This document shows positions 8,182-16,074 of a DNA stretch of 64,000 nt, one piece after another. A program made the translations under genes and the position numbers. The notes beneath the pieces are model-generated. The model ran no database searches, had not been told where the DNA came from, and saw only the letters and a program-made list of their open reading frames with translations. The first letter of the stretch is position 1; every line of letters begins with the position of its first letter. Source of the DNA: JAAFJM01 sp964529175 (lineage in GTDB: Bacteria > Bacteroidota > Bacteroidia > UKL13-3); assembly GCA_964529175.1 (NCBI GenBank), contig CAZGVO010000006.1, forward strand, positions 62,001 to 126,000, given 5' to 3'.

Positions 8182-11100
8182 ATGAAAATGAACAATTTAA
8201 AGCTGATTATTCAACCAATTACCGAAAATAAGCTTGTAGTTTTTAAACTACTCAGTTTTTTGGTTATGGTATTTATGTTTGGAGTGAATGGGGTGAGAGC
8301 ACAAACAAATCCTGGAAGTGTTTTTGACCTATCAACAGGTTCTTGGACACTTACTGGCTGGAGTTCTAGCGCTACATCTTCAAGGTATCCAACAAACGGT
8401 GCAACTGGTTCTGATAACACAACAGGTGTATCATCTTCTGCAACAACTTCAAACATGAGATTTTGGCTACATGGTACAGGAGATCCTGCAATTGGAACGG
8501 CAGCTAGTAATAATTATACTGGTTCTTACTCAGGTGGAAATGGTACAATTTATGGAAATGGAACAAATGGTATTGGTTTTAACAATACGGGTGCAGCTGG
8601 TGTTGGGTCTGCTGTTTTATCAGTAAACACAACAAATAGGCAAAATATTCAAGTGTCTTGGACAGGAAGAACAATCGCTACCGGGGCTAGAACTTATGGT
8701 ATTAGGTTAATGTATCGTGTTGGTACATCTGGAAGTTTTGTGGATGCAAATGGAACGGCCTCTAATATTTTTTATGCTGCCGCTGGAAGCGTGGGTTCAA
8801 CAACAATGTCCACAATAACATTACCATCAGATGCTAATAATGCAGGTACTGTGCAACTAATGTGGTTTTGTTATAATGCAGCTGGAACAACTTCTGGTAC
8901 TAGACCAACTTTAGGTTTAGATGAAATTACTGTTTCTTCTTCTTCAACTTCTTCAGCCCCATTACTAGCAATCACGGGAACAACAGCGCATGGTTCGGCT
9001 TGTGTTGGTTCATCAACATCTGCAATTCAATATACCATTACGAATTCAGGAACAAACGCTGCAACAGGGGTTTCAGTAGGAAGTTCAAATAGTACAGAAT
9101 TTGCCATTTCCACTGCTTTATCTTCTACAACTATTGCTGGTAATGGTGGAACTGCTACTTATAGTGTTACTTTTACTCCAAGTGCTACAGGTGCTAGAAC
9201 TTCAACCGTAACGGTATCTAGCGTTACAAGTGGTAGTAATTCTCCAACAAGTTCATTAACAGGCACGGGCTCAGCACCTGTAGCGGCAGTGGTTACTTCA
9301 AGTGCTGCCTCTAGTTTAGGAGCTACAACAGCTACTTTAAACGGAAATGTAACTACTTTAGGTGCTTGTCCAAATACCATAGAAAAAGGTTTTGTTTATG
9401 CATTAACTAGTGATAATGCTGACCCATTAAATGGTGGGACTGGGGTAACCAAAACATCAGTAGCTGGTTTAACCACAGGCGCATATATTTTAAATTTAAT
9501 AGGACTTTCCCAAGGCGCAGGCTATAGTTATAAAGCTTATGTATATGATGGAAGTACTTATACTTATGGAAACGTATTAACTTTTACTACAATAACTCCA
9601 CCAGCAAATGATGATTGTTCTAGTGCAAGTACAATAATAGTAAATGCAACATCAACGGGTGGAAACAATGCATTGGCAACTAAATCAAACCCAACTACAT
9701 TAACTGATGCTGCTTATACCACAGGTACAGCGAAAGATATGTGGTACACTTTTACACCAACTTGTTCTGGCAACCATACTATTACATTAATACCATCTAG
9801 TTTTGACGGTGCAGTTGCATTATTTACTGGAGGTGCTTGTCCAAATCCCACATTTACATCAGTTGCAGATGATGGTGCATCAAACGTTACGGAAACAATT
9901 ACATTTAATGCTACTGCTAATACTACTTATAAAATTTTGGTCTGGGGTTATAATAGTGCATCAGGCTCGTTCACTATTGGAGTAACTACACCAACTTTAG
10001 CTGTAACTACTAATGCAGCTTCATCAATTACAACTACGGGTGCTAGCTTAAATGGAGGTGTTACTACTTTATGTCCAAATATTACGGAAATTGGTTTTGT
10101 ATATTCTTTAACAAGTGCTAATAACAACCCTTTAATCAATGGTACTGGTGTAAACAAGGTTTCTGTTACTAGTGTTGAAGGTGCGTTTAGTACCTCACTT
10201 TCAGGTTTAACAACAGGTTCTGCCTATAGTTATAAAGCCTATGCTTTTGATGGTACATCTTATACTTATGGAAGTGTTCAAACTTTTACACCCAATACTG
10301 CTCCAGTAATTTTGGCTACATATACTTTTACAGGCACTGCTTGCTCTGCTTCAGCTTTAACGGCATCTGGTGTAGGTGCTAACTATACAGTAGCAAATGC
10401 TAGTGTTACTGGTCAGACTTGTAATAACAACTCTGGAACTTCATATAGTGTAGGTAGTTCGAGTTGGGGAACAACATTCAATTCAGGTAGATATATTCAG
10501 GTTTCCATTACCCCTGATGCAAATTATTTATTAACATTAACTAATTTGTCCTTTAGTCATTTAAGAAGTGCAGCAGGTGCAACAACTATTAATGTGCGCT
10601 CTAGTTTAGATGGCTATGCATCAGACTTAACTTCTAATATAACTGTAACTACAGGTTCAAATAATGCTTCAATTGATTTATCTGGTTTTACCAATCAATC
10701 CTCAACTATTATATTTAGAATTTATGGATGGGGTGGAAATAGTACGGGTGATTTAAGGTTAGATAATATAGCTTTTAGTGGTAATATTAATGCTGCCGTT
10801 TCAATGGTATTATCAAACACTAATCTAGCTCAGTTCACAATTCAAAATTTAAGTAGGAATAATATCAATGTTCCTGTTTCAAGGTTTCAAGCAGTAGTAT
10901 CAAATGGAACTGCTACTTTAAATAGTTTGAGTTTTTCTACACCAAATAACGGTACTACTAACAATTATATTGGAGGAACCGATATCGACAACTTTAAATT
11001 ATGGTACGATACGGATAACGATTTTATAGGTTCAACTCAATTAGGTTCAAACCAAATATCGGTTAATAACAACCCAAGTGCAGGTGAAACAGTAAGTTTT

Positions 11101-14043
11101 ACAAGTTTAGCTCAAAGCTTAGCGGCAGGTACTTATTATTTTTGGATTACTGCTGATGTGTTAAGTTCGGCTACAAGTGGCAGAACACTTACAGTTAACG
11201 CACCTACTTTAACTTTGGCTAGTGGTAGTAACACAGGTTCTATTGCAGCTACTGGCACTCAAACTATAATTGGTGTTCCTATAAACTATTACTTAAATGG
11301 AACAAATAGTGTGTCGGCTGCTACAAGTTATTGGACTGGGGCAAATGGAACAGGTTCACAATTAACATCACTTTCTATTAGCGATTTATATTTAAACATA
11401 GGAAGTAATGTAAGCACTTCGGGTGATTTTACGCTTTCAAATGGTTCTAAGTTTATAGTTAACAACGGGGGTAACTTAACTATTGCAAGTGGGAATATAA
11501 TTTCAGGTACAATAGATGTAGAAAATGGCGGTACTTTAACTTTAAATAGTACATCTATTCCAACTTTAGGCACACTAGGTAGCACTAGTACTATAATATT
11601 TGGTGCAAATGGCGCGCAAGCAGTTACTACCAAAAATTATGGTAACTTAACCCTTAGTGGAGGTAATACCAAAACCATAAGTGGAGCTGCTGCGGTGAGC
11701 GGAGCTTTAACTATTAATGGTACTGTATTAGCTTTGGGAAGCAACAATTTAACTCCAACCACTTTAACTTTAGACGGTTTAGGAACTAAAAATGATTCAT
11801 GGGGTTCTACAGCTGGTTCAGCTAATTATAAAAATGTATCTTATTTTGGTGCTACTGGCACAGGAACAGTAACTCCTAGTAGCAATACTGCTGCAACAGC
11901 AAGTTTTAGTAATATTGCTACAAGCCAAAGTATTAATTATGGAACAGCTACTGTTTCATTAAGTGGTAAAGTTGCATCTGGCTCTATTTATCCTACTAAT
12001 GGTGAAACAGTATCAGTAACCATTAATGGAGTAGCACAAACTACTACCACCACCAGTGGAGATGGTTCATTCTCTATCAATTATACTACTAGCACTTTAC
12101 CAGTTTCTGCATCACCTTACACCATTACTTATGCTTATACAGGTTCTGCAAATGGTTTTTTAAAGGCAGCAAGCAATGAAACAAGCACAGCTTTAACCGT
12201 AAATGCAGCTACTAACAACTGGGTAGGTGGAACAGGCAATTGGAGCAGTACAAGTAATTGGAGCTTAAGCAGATTACCTTCTGCCCTAAACGATAATATT
12301 GTTATTAACAGCGGAACCCCTACTATGGATGCAGACTATATAGTTGGTGCTGGAAGAACATTGACCATTAGTGGTACAGGTAGCTTGGTAATTAATGCTG
12401 GTAAATCAATTACCATTGATGGAACAGCAGATTTTGGTGGTAAATCAGTTACGCTTAAATCAACTGCTGTTGCTTCTGGCTCAATTGGAAAAATAACAGG
12501 AACTTTAACAGGTGCTACCAATGTAACAGTTGAACGTTTTATAACTGGTCAATCAATTAGAGGTAGATGGAGATTTTTATCTAGCCCTGTTCAAGGCCAA
12601 ACAGTAGCCAATTGGATGAACAGTTTTTATGTAACTGGTCCTGGCGATAGCATAGCTGCTAATGCAGTTAATGGCTCTACTTTAGGAACTACCAATACCA
12701 ATGGTTTTAATACCAATTATGCTAATATTTTATATCCATCATCTACCATGTCTTCGGATGTTAGAAGTGTTAAAACTACTTCAATTAGAGTGTATGACGA
12801 AACAGTAACTACTGGAGGAATTGATGGCGGTTGGGGTAATATAACTACAGCTACTACGCTAGATGCTGGCAAAGGATTTAGAGCCTATATTAGAGGAGAT
12901 AAAAATGCAGTAAATTCAGCCCAAACGCAATTAGGAACTAGTGCCAATGGCAATATACAAGGAAGTGTAAATATTACCTTGACAGGAACTCCTAACCAAG
13001 GCGAGGTAAATGCCAACCCTACCTTTACCAGTTCAGGAACATTGGCAAACGATGGTTGGAATTTATTAGGAAATCCTTACCCATGTTCGTACGATTTTGT
13101 GGCTCACAGAAATGCAGGTAGTTCAGTATTTAGTAATATAGACCCAACTGTATATGTTTATAGTGGAGTAACAGGTGGTTATGTAAGTTTTAATGCATTA
13201 TCAAACACCAACTTAAATTTAGATAATGGTATTATTCCGGCAGGTGCAGGTTTCTTTGTTAAAGCCAATGCCGCTAATCCAGTGTTTAAATTTCAAGAAG
13301 CATATAAAACTACCAATAACCATGTAGGTACTGGTGTGCATAAAACAGCTAAAACCGATGAGTTTGGAATTAAATATTATAAAGATTCTACTGAAAGCGA
13401 TTATATAGTAGTTAAACCTTACCAAGGTGCTACTATGAATGCTGAAAATTTAGATATTATAAAAGTGCAAAACGATAATTTAAACTTATCGGCTTATGGT
13501 GCAGATTCTATATTATTAAGTGCAAGTTTAATACCACCAGTAATAGAGGAAACAAGAGTAAAATTAAATGTAGAAGCTACTGCAATAGGCACTTATAATT
13601 TTGATTTTAAAAACATGGATAATTTCCAAAGCGATATTACAGTTCATTTATTTGATAGATATACCAACAAAACCATTGATGTTAGAAAAAATACTAAGTA
13701 CACTTTTAGTATGGGGCCGGGTACCAATCAGTGGGGTAAAAACCGTTTTGAGTTAATTTTAAATATGGATAAAACAGGAATAAATGAGTTTAATGTATTA
13801 AACAAAACCCAAATGTTGGTTTACCCTAACCCTGCTACCGATGTGTTAAACATTGATATTAGCAATAGCAGTTTCAAAAACTCAGAAATAGTGGTTTATA
13901 ATATTTCGGGAACCGAAGTAATAAAAACCAATATGGCTAGCAATAGTGTACAATTGAACATTGAAACATTAAGCGCAGGAGTGTATTTTGTAAAAGTAAG
14001 TAACCAAAATGGTTTTAATAAAACAGTAAAATTTGTAAAATAG
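8182..14043 (+). CDS. Giant T9SS-exported multidomain surface protein (cassette 2)
   Basis: 1953 residues from an ATG. It has an extended 41-residue signal region (KLLSFLVMVFMFGVNGVRAQ) resembling that of cassette 3. Segments in order: a beta-sandwich-like front (TGSWTLTGWSSSATSSRYP), a choice-of-anchor D-like domain (ITNSGTNAATGVSV... VTFTPSATGART), repeated Fn3-like units with GFVYALTS and YSYKAYVYDGSTYTYG, a pre-peptidase C-like domain (NDDCSSAST... DMWYTFTPTCSGNHTITL), more beta-rich repeats, a GNWSSTSNWS linker, the WRFLSSPVQ / GWNLLGNPYPC module and a T9SS type A sorting domain. No catalytic motif is visible; an adhesin or structural role is inferred. The last 165 residues or so are encoded by DNA identical to cassette 1. 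A hairpin spacer and small gene follow. Confidence 0.9.
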   Translation: MKMNNLKLIIQPITENKLVVFKLLSFLVMVFMFGVNGVRAQTNPGSVFDLSTGSWTLTGWSSSATSSRYPTNGATGSDNTTGVSSSATTSNMRFWLHGTGDPAIGTAASNNYTGSYSGGNGTIYGNGTNGIGFNNTGAAGVGSAVLSVNTTNRQNIQVSWTGRTIATGARTYGIRLMYRVGTSGSFVDANGTASNIFYAAAGSVGSTTMSTITLPSDANNAGTVQLMWFCYNAAGTTSGTRPTLGLDEITVSSSSTSSAPLLAITGTTAHGSACVGSSTSAIQYTITNSGTNAATGVSVGSSNSTEFAISTALSSTTIAGNGGTATYSVTFTPSATGARTSTVTVSSVTSGSNSPTSSLTGTGSAPVAAVVTSSAASSLGATTATLNGNVTTLGACPNTIEKGFVYALTSDNADPLNGGTGVTKTSVAGLTTGAYILNLIGLSQGAGYSYKAYVYDGSTYTYGNVLTFTTITPPANDDCSSASTIIVNATSTGGNNALATKSNPTTLTDAAYTTGTAKDMWYTFTPTCSGNHTITLIPSSFDGAVALFTGGACPNPTFTSVADDGASNVTETITFNATANTTYKILVWGYNSASGSFTIGVTTPTLAVTTNAASSITTTGASLNGGVTTLCPNITEIGFVYSLTSANNNPLINGTGVNKVSVTSVEGAFSTSLSGLTTGSAYSYKAYAFDGTSYTYGSVQTFTPNTAPVILATYTFTGTACSASALTASGVGANYTVANASVTGQTCNNNSGTSYSVGSSSWGTTFNSGRYIQVSITPDANYLLTLTNLSFSHLRSAAGATTINVRSSLDGYASDLTSNITVTTGSNNASIDLSGFTNQSSTIIFRIYGWGGNSTGDLRLDNIAFSGNINAAVSMVLSNTNLAQFTIQNLSRNNINVPVSRFQAVVSNGTATLNSLSFSTPNNGTTNNYIGGTDIDNFKLWYDTDNDFIGSTQLGSNQISVNNNPSAGETVSFTSLAQSLAAGTYYFWITADVLSSATSGRTLTVNAPTLTLASGSNTGSIAATGTQTIIGVPINYYLNGTNSVSAATSYWTGANGTGSQLTSLSISDLYLNIGSNVSTSGDFTLSNGSKFIVNNGGNLTIASGNIISGTIDVENGGTLTLNSTSIPTLGTLGSTSTIIFGANGAQAVTTKNYGNLTLSGGNTKTISGAAAVSGALTINGTVLALGSNNLTPTTLTLDGLGTKNDSWGSTAGSANYKNVSYFGATGTGTVTPSSNTAATASFSNIATSQSINYGTATVSLSGKVASGSIYPTNGETVSVTINGVAQTTTTTSGDGSFSINYTTSTLPVSASPYTITYAYTGSANGFLKAASNETSTALTVNAATNNWVGGTGNWSSTSNWSLSRLPSALNDNIVINSGTPTMDADYIVGAGRTLTISGTGSLVINAGKSITIDGTADFGGKSVTLKSTAVASGSIGKITGTLTGATNVTVERFITGQSIRGRWRFLSSPVQGQTVANWMNSFYVTGPGDSIAANAVNGSTLGTTNTNGFNTNYANILYPSSTMSSDVRSVKTTSIRVYDETVTTGGIDGGWGNITTATTLDAGKGFRAYIRGDKNAVNSAQTQLGTSANGNIQGSVNITLTGTPNQGEVNANPTFTSSGTLANDGWNLLGNPYPCSYDFVAHRNAGSSVFSNIDPTVYVYSGVTGGYVSFNALSNTNLNLDNGIIPAGAGFFVKANAANPVFKFQEAYKTTNNHVGTGVHKTAKTDEFGIKYYKDSTESDYIVVKPYQGATMNAENLDIIKVQNDNLNLSAYGADSILLSASLIPPVIEETRVKLNVEATAIGTYNFDFKNMDNFQSDITVHLFDRYTNKTIDVRKNTKYTFSMGPGTNQWGKNRFELILNMDKTGINEFNVLNKTQMLVYPNPATDVLNIDISNSSFKNSEIVVYNISGTEVIKTNMASNSVQLNIETLSAGVYFVKVSNQNGFNKTVKFVK

Positions 14044-14314
14044 ACGAAGTGGTCGTTGAGCGGAGCCGAAACGCACACTTCGTCTGAAAGCTTTCGGACT
14101 TTGCTCAGTGTCTATTAACCATTAACTAATCAACAAGATGAAAAATATAACAAAAATAATAATGGCAGTAGCCATAGTAGTAGCAGTAAGTTTTGCAGCT
14201 AATGCACAACCAGGCAGTGGTTCTGGAGGATTTGATGATGAACCGCAAGATGTGCCAGTAGATGGAGGAATAGTACTACTAGCAGCAGCGGGAGCTGCCT
14301 ATGGGTATAAAAAA
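13546..14314. repeat. 769-bp perfect direct repeat, copy 2
   Basis: The second copy of the tract at 6709-7477, with no difference over 769 bp. Outside it, the two cassettes diverge at once: upstream to clearly paralogous but different protein sequence, downstream to different terminators. Confidence 0.97.
14042..14109. repeat. Intercistronic hairpin element, cassette 2 copy
   Basis: Identical to the element at 7205-7272, with the same 10-bp stem (14042-14051 with 14076-14085) and the CGAAAGCTTTCGG-type half-palindrome. It lies between the large T9SS gene and the small gene, inside the 769-bp repeat. Confidence 0.75.
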
Positions 14315-14326
14315 TTGAAAAAGTAA
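14138..14326 (+). CDS. Tiny secreted protein with PVDGG...GAAYGYKKLKK tail (cassette 2)
   Basis: 62 residues: a signal peptide cleaved probably after ANA, the linker QPGSGSGGFDDEPQD, and the tail VPVDGGIVLLAAAGAAYGYKK then LKK. It is the intact form of the cassette 1 copy, to which it is identical at DNA level up to 14314. The protein is almost entirely signal peptide plus C-terminal hydrophobic and basic segment, so if the tail is processed, the mature part would be a short acidic, glycine-rich peptide. It is paired with an upstream T9SS protein in all three cassettes and closed by a terminator. Confidence 0.85.
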   Translation: MKNITKIIMAVAIVVAVSFAANAQPGSGSGGFDDEPQDVPVDGGIVLLAAAGAAYGYKKLKK

Positions 14327-14343
14327 ATTTCCTTAAAACAATG

Positions 14344-14378
14344 AGAGGCTATCTTTTAATTAAGATAGCCTCTTTTTT
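14344..14378 (+). terminator. Rho-independent terminator of cassette 2
   Basis: AGAGGCTATCTT (14344-14355) pairs perfectly with AAGATAGCCTCT (14362-14373), with a 6-nt loop and a T-run. Its sequence is unrelated to the cassette 1 terminator, so the duplicated tract ends before it. Confidence 0.88.
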
Positions 14379-14515
14379 ATGCCAATTATGTAGGTTATTT
14401 TTTATTTGTAGTTATAACACATTAAAGCTTATAAACTTAACTGTTATACTATTGTAAACACTACGTTTTTTGAGGGTTTCAGCATAATATTGCCCCATAA
14501 TTTAGTAAATTACAC

Positions 14516-14761
14516 ATGTTACAAATAAAATACCTGTTCTTTTTTCTTGGAAGTTTTGCCATAGTATTTGTCAGTATTAATATTTTAAGAAAATTTACTA
14601 GTAAAAGGCAGTGTCCTTATTGCGGTAGTGCAACCGATTTAGAAAGAATAAAAAGTGCTTCTATTTTTAAATTAATACCTGCTATAAATGCCAAACACTT
14701 TGTTTGTTATAAATGTAATAGAAAGCATTACAGAATAGGTTCATCAGATTTAGATAAATAG
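14516..14761 (+). CDS. Small membrane-anchored zinc-ribbon-like protein
   Basis: 81 residues from the ATG at 14516. An N-terminal membrane segment (YLFFFLGSFAIVFVSINIL) is followed by two Cys pairs, CPYC (about 34-37) and CYKC (about 65-68), with about 27 residues between them. This is the layout of a small zinc ribbon facing the cytoplasm or periplasm. No specific family is recognised. It stands alone between cassette 2 and a long non-coding stretch. A weak hairpin AATCAA/TTGATT with a T-loop follows at 14765-14781. Confidence 0.6.
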   Translation: MLQIKYLFFFLGSFAIVFVSINILRKFTSKRQCPYCGSATDLERIKSASIFKLIPAINAKHFVCYKCNRKHYRIGSSDLDK

Positions 14762-14781
14762 TTTAATCAATTTTTTTGATT

Positions 14782-15031
14782 CTATAACAGTTCCAAATAA
14801 GGAGCATAGGTTTTTTCGGGCATTGGTAATTAATATTTAGCAAATAAAAGCAATCGTTATGCTTTGAGTTTCTTCTTCCACTTTTCTCCAAATTATAGGC
14901 TAATACTGTTTTTTCTGCTTTTTTTGTAGAAAAACCATCACACTCACAAAAGTTTAGTAGCTAATTAACACCAAACAAGCATTTGTTTGCAAGGATTAGA
15001 TTTTTAGGCAATTACAAATTTTGGCATATTG
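14782..15031. other. Gene-free stretch, left part
   Basis: No supportable reading frame on either strand. The DNA is AT-rich with no hairpin of note and no similarity to the rest of the window that I can see. It leads into the palindrome and 42-bp tandem array. Confidence 0.6.
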
Positions 15032-15047
15032 TTGCACATATGTGCAA
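15032..15047. promoter_or_regulatory. 16-bp perfect palindrome, operator-like
   Basis: TTGCACATATGTGCAA is a perfect palindrome with no loop, sitting 16 bp before the 42-bp tandem array. A dyad of this size with no T-run is typical of a dimeric regulator site, but no gene start is near; the next clear start is the cassette 3 gene about 1 kb away. The binding partner is unknown. Confidence 0.45.
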
Positions 15048-15062
15048 TGTATATAATAATGT

Positions 15063-15272
15063 CGTTTTAGTCGTTGCATCATGATGTAATCAATAATTCG
15101 GGTTCGTTTTAGTCGTTACATGATGATGTAATCAATAATTCGAGTTCGTTTTAGTCATTGCATGATTATGTAATTAATAATTCGGGTTCGTTTTAGTCGT
15201 TACATGATGATGTAATCAATAATTCGGGTTCGTTTTAGCCATTACATGATGATGTAATTAATAAATCGATAC
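15063..15272. repeat. 42-bp tandem array, five units
   Basis: Five head-to-tail units of exactly 42 bp start at 15063, 15105, 15147, 15189 and 15231, each beginning CGTTTTAG. A decayed sixth start (TATTTTAG) is at 15273. Every unit contains the dyad TTACAT-GATG-ATGTAA or a close variant, then AATAATTCGGGTT. Units differ by a few transitions. The length is a multiple of three, but no start-bounded frame uses it. A non-coding VNTR or multi-site binding array is most likely. Confidence 0.9.
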
Positions 15273-15917
15273 TATTTTAGCTATTACATCAATTTGCAAT
15301 TGATTTTACACCTTTTGGTAAGAACAGCAGCTTGTTTTAATTTTATAGAAAGTAAATTGATAGCAATAAAAGGAAGTTTTAAAAGGACAGCAGTTCATTT
15401 TATACCTATGGAAATTGATATGATAATAATAGTAAGTAACTTTACACGTATAGCAGTTGATTTTTTGTCTTTATAAACTAATTTAATACTTATAGAATTT
15501 AGTTTTACCTCAATAAAAGCTGATTTAACAATGCTATTAACCTAGTTGACAAATAAAAGTTGATTTATCATATTTACCTAAAACTATTTCTGCTTGCTTT
15601 TACATTTTCTCTTCCTTTTAAATCTTCAAATAGAGCAGGCATAATTGCATTTAGTATGTTTTAAATAGTTTCCTCAGCATCATTAACTTTTTTGCCACAT
15701 TAGCGTCCTGTGTAATTCATGTTTTTGTTCAGCTAGTTTTAAAATTTTTAAGTTTATGGATATAATTTATTAAAAATAGTGTGTTGTATTAGCCGTAAAA
15801 CTTTTTGCTTAAGTATTGGTTTTTAATTAAAACCATAAGCTTTTAGCAAAAAAGCCTAAAATGAATTGTAAAATTTTTTGAATTTGAGGTAATTAAAGTA
15901 CTACATAGTTAAAAATT
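15273..15917. other. Gene-free stretch with decayed repeats, right part
   Basis: No convincing gene. Between about 15296 and 15580 the phrase AGCAGTTGATTTT and variants (GCAATTGATTTT, AGCAGTTCATTTT, AGCTGATTTAAC, AAGTTGATTTATC) recur. AGCAG starts fall at 15326, 15388 and 15450, 62 bp apart. This looks like an old, degraded tandem repeat next to the young 42-bp array. From 15580 to 15917 I see nothing beyond AT-rich sequence. Confidence 0.45.
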
Positions 15918-15952
15918 AATGCTACTTAATACAAAAAAACAGCCATTGGTAA
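15918..15952 (+). promoter_or_regulatory. Shared upstream box of cassettes 2 and 3, copy 2
   Basis: The counterpart of 8028-8062, with 29 of 35 bases identical and a perfect ACAGCCATTGGTAA core. It lies 123 bp upstream of the cassette 3 start. The matching distance from the gene in both cassettes supports a regulatory function. Confidence 0.5.
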
Positions 15953-16074
15953 AAAAAACAGTAAAAAAACAGGCAGAAAAATGACATTTAATTATTCATT
16001 AACATTTAAAACACACAAATATTTTTATTTTGCCTTCTTGAAATAAATTGAAAATAAACTAAACGGAAATATAT

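Noticed and set aside
15063..15290. CRISPR array
   Set aside because: The 42-bp units are head to tail with no unique spacers between them, and there are no cas genes in the window.
15294..15476. 60-residue frame in the gene-free region before cassette 3
   Set aside because: It lies in the decayed repeat DNA, starts TTG and its composition is that of AT-rich non-coding DNA.
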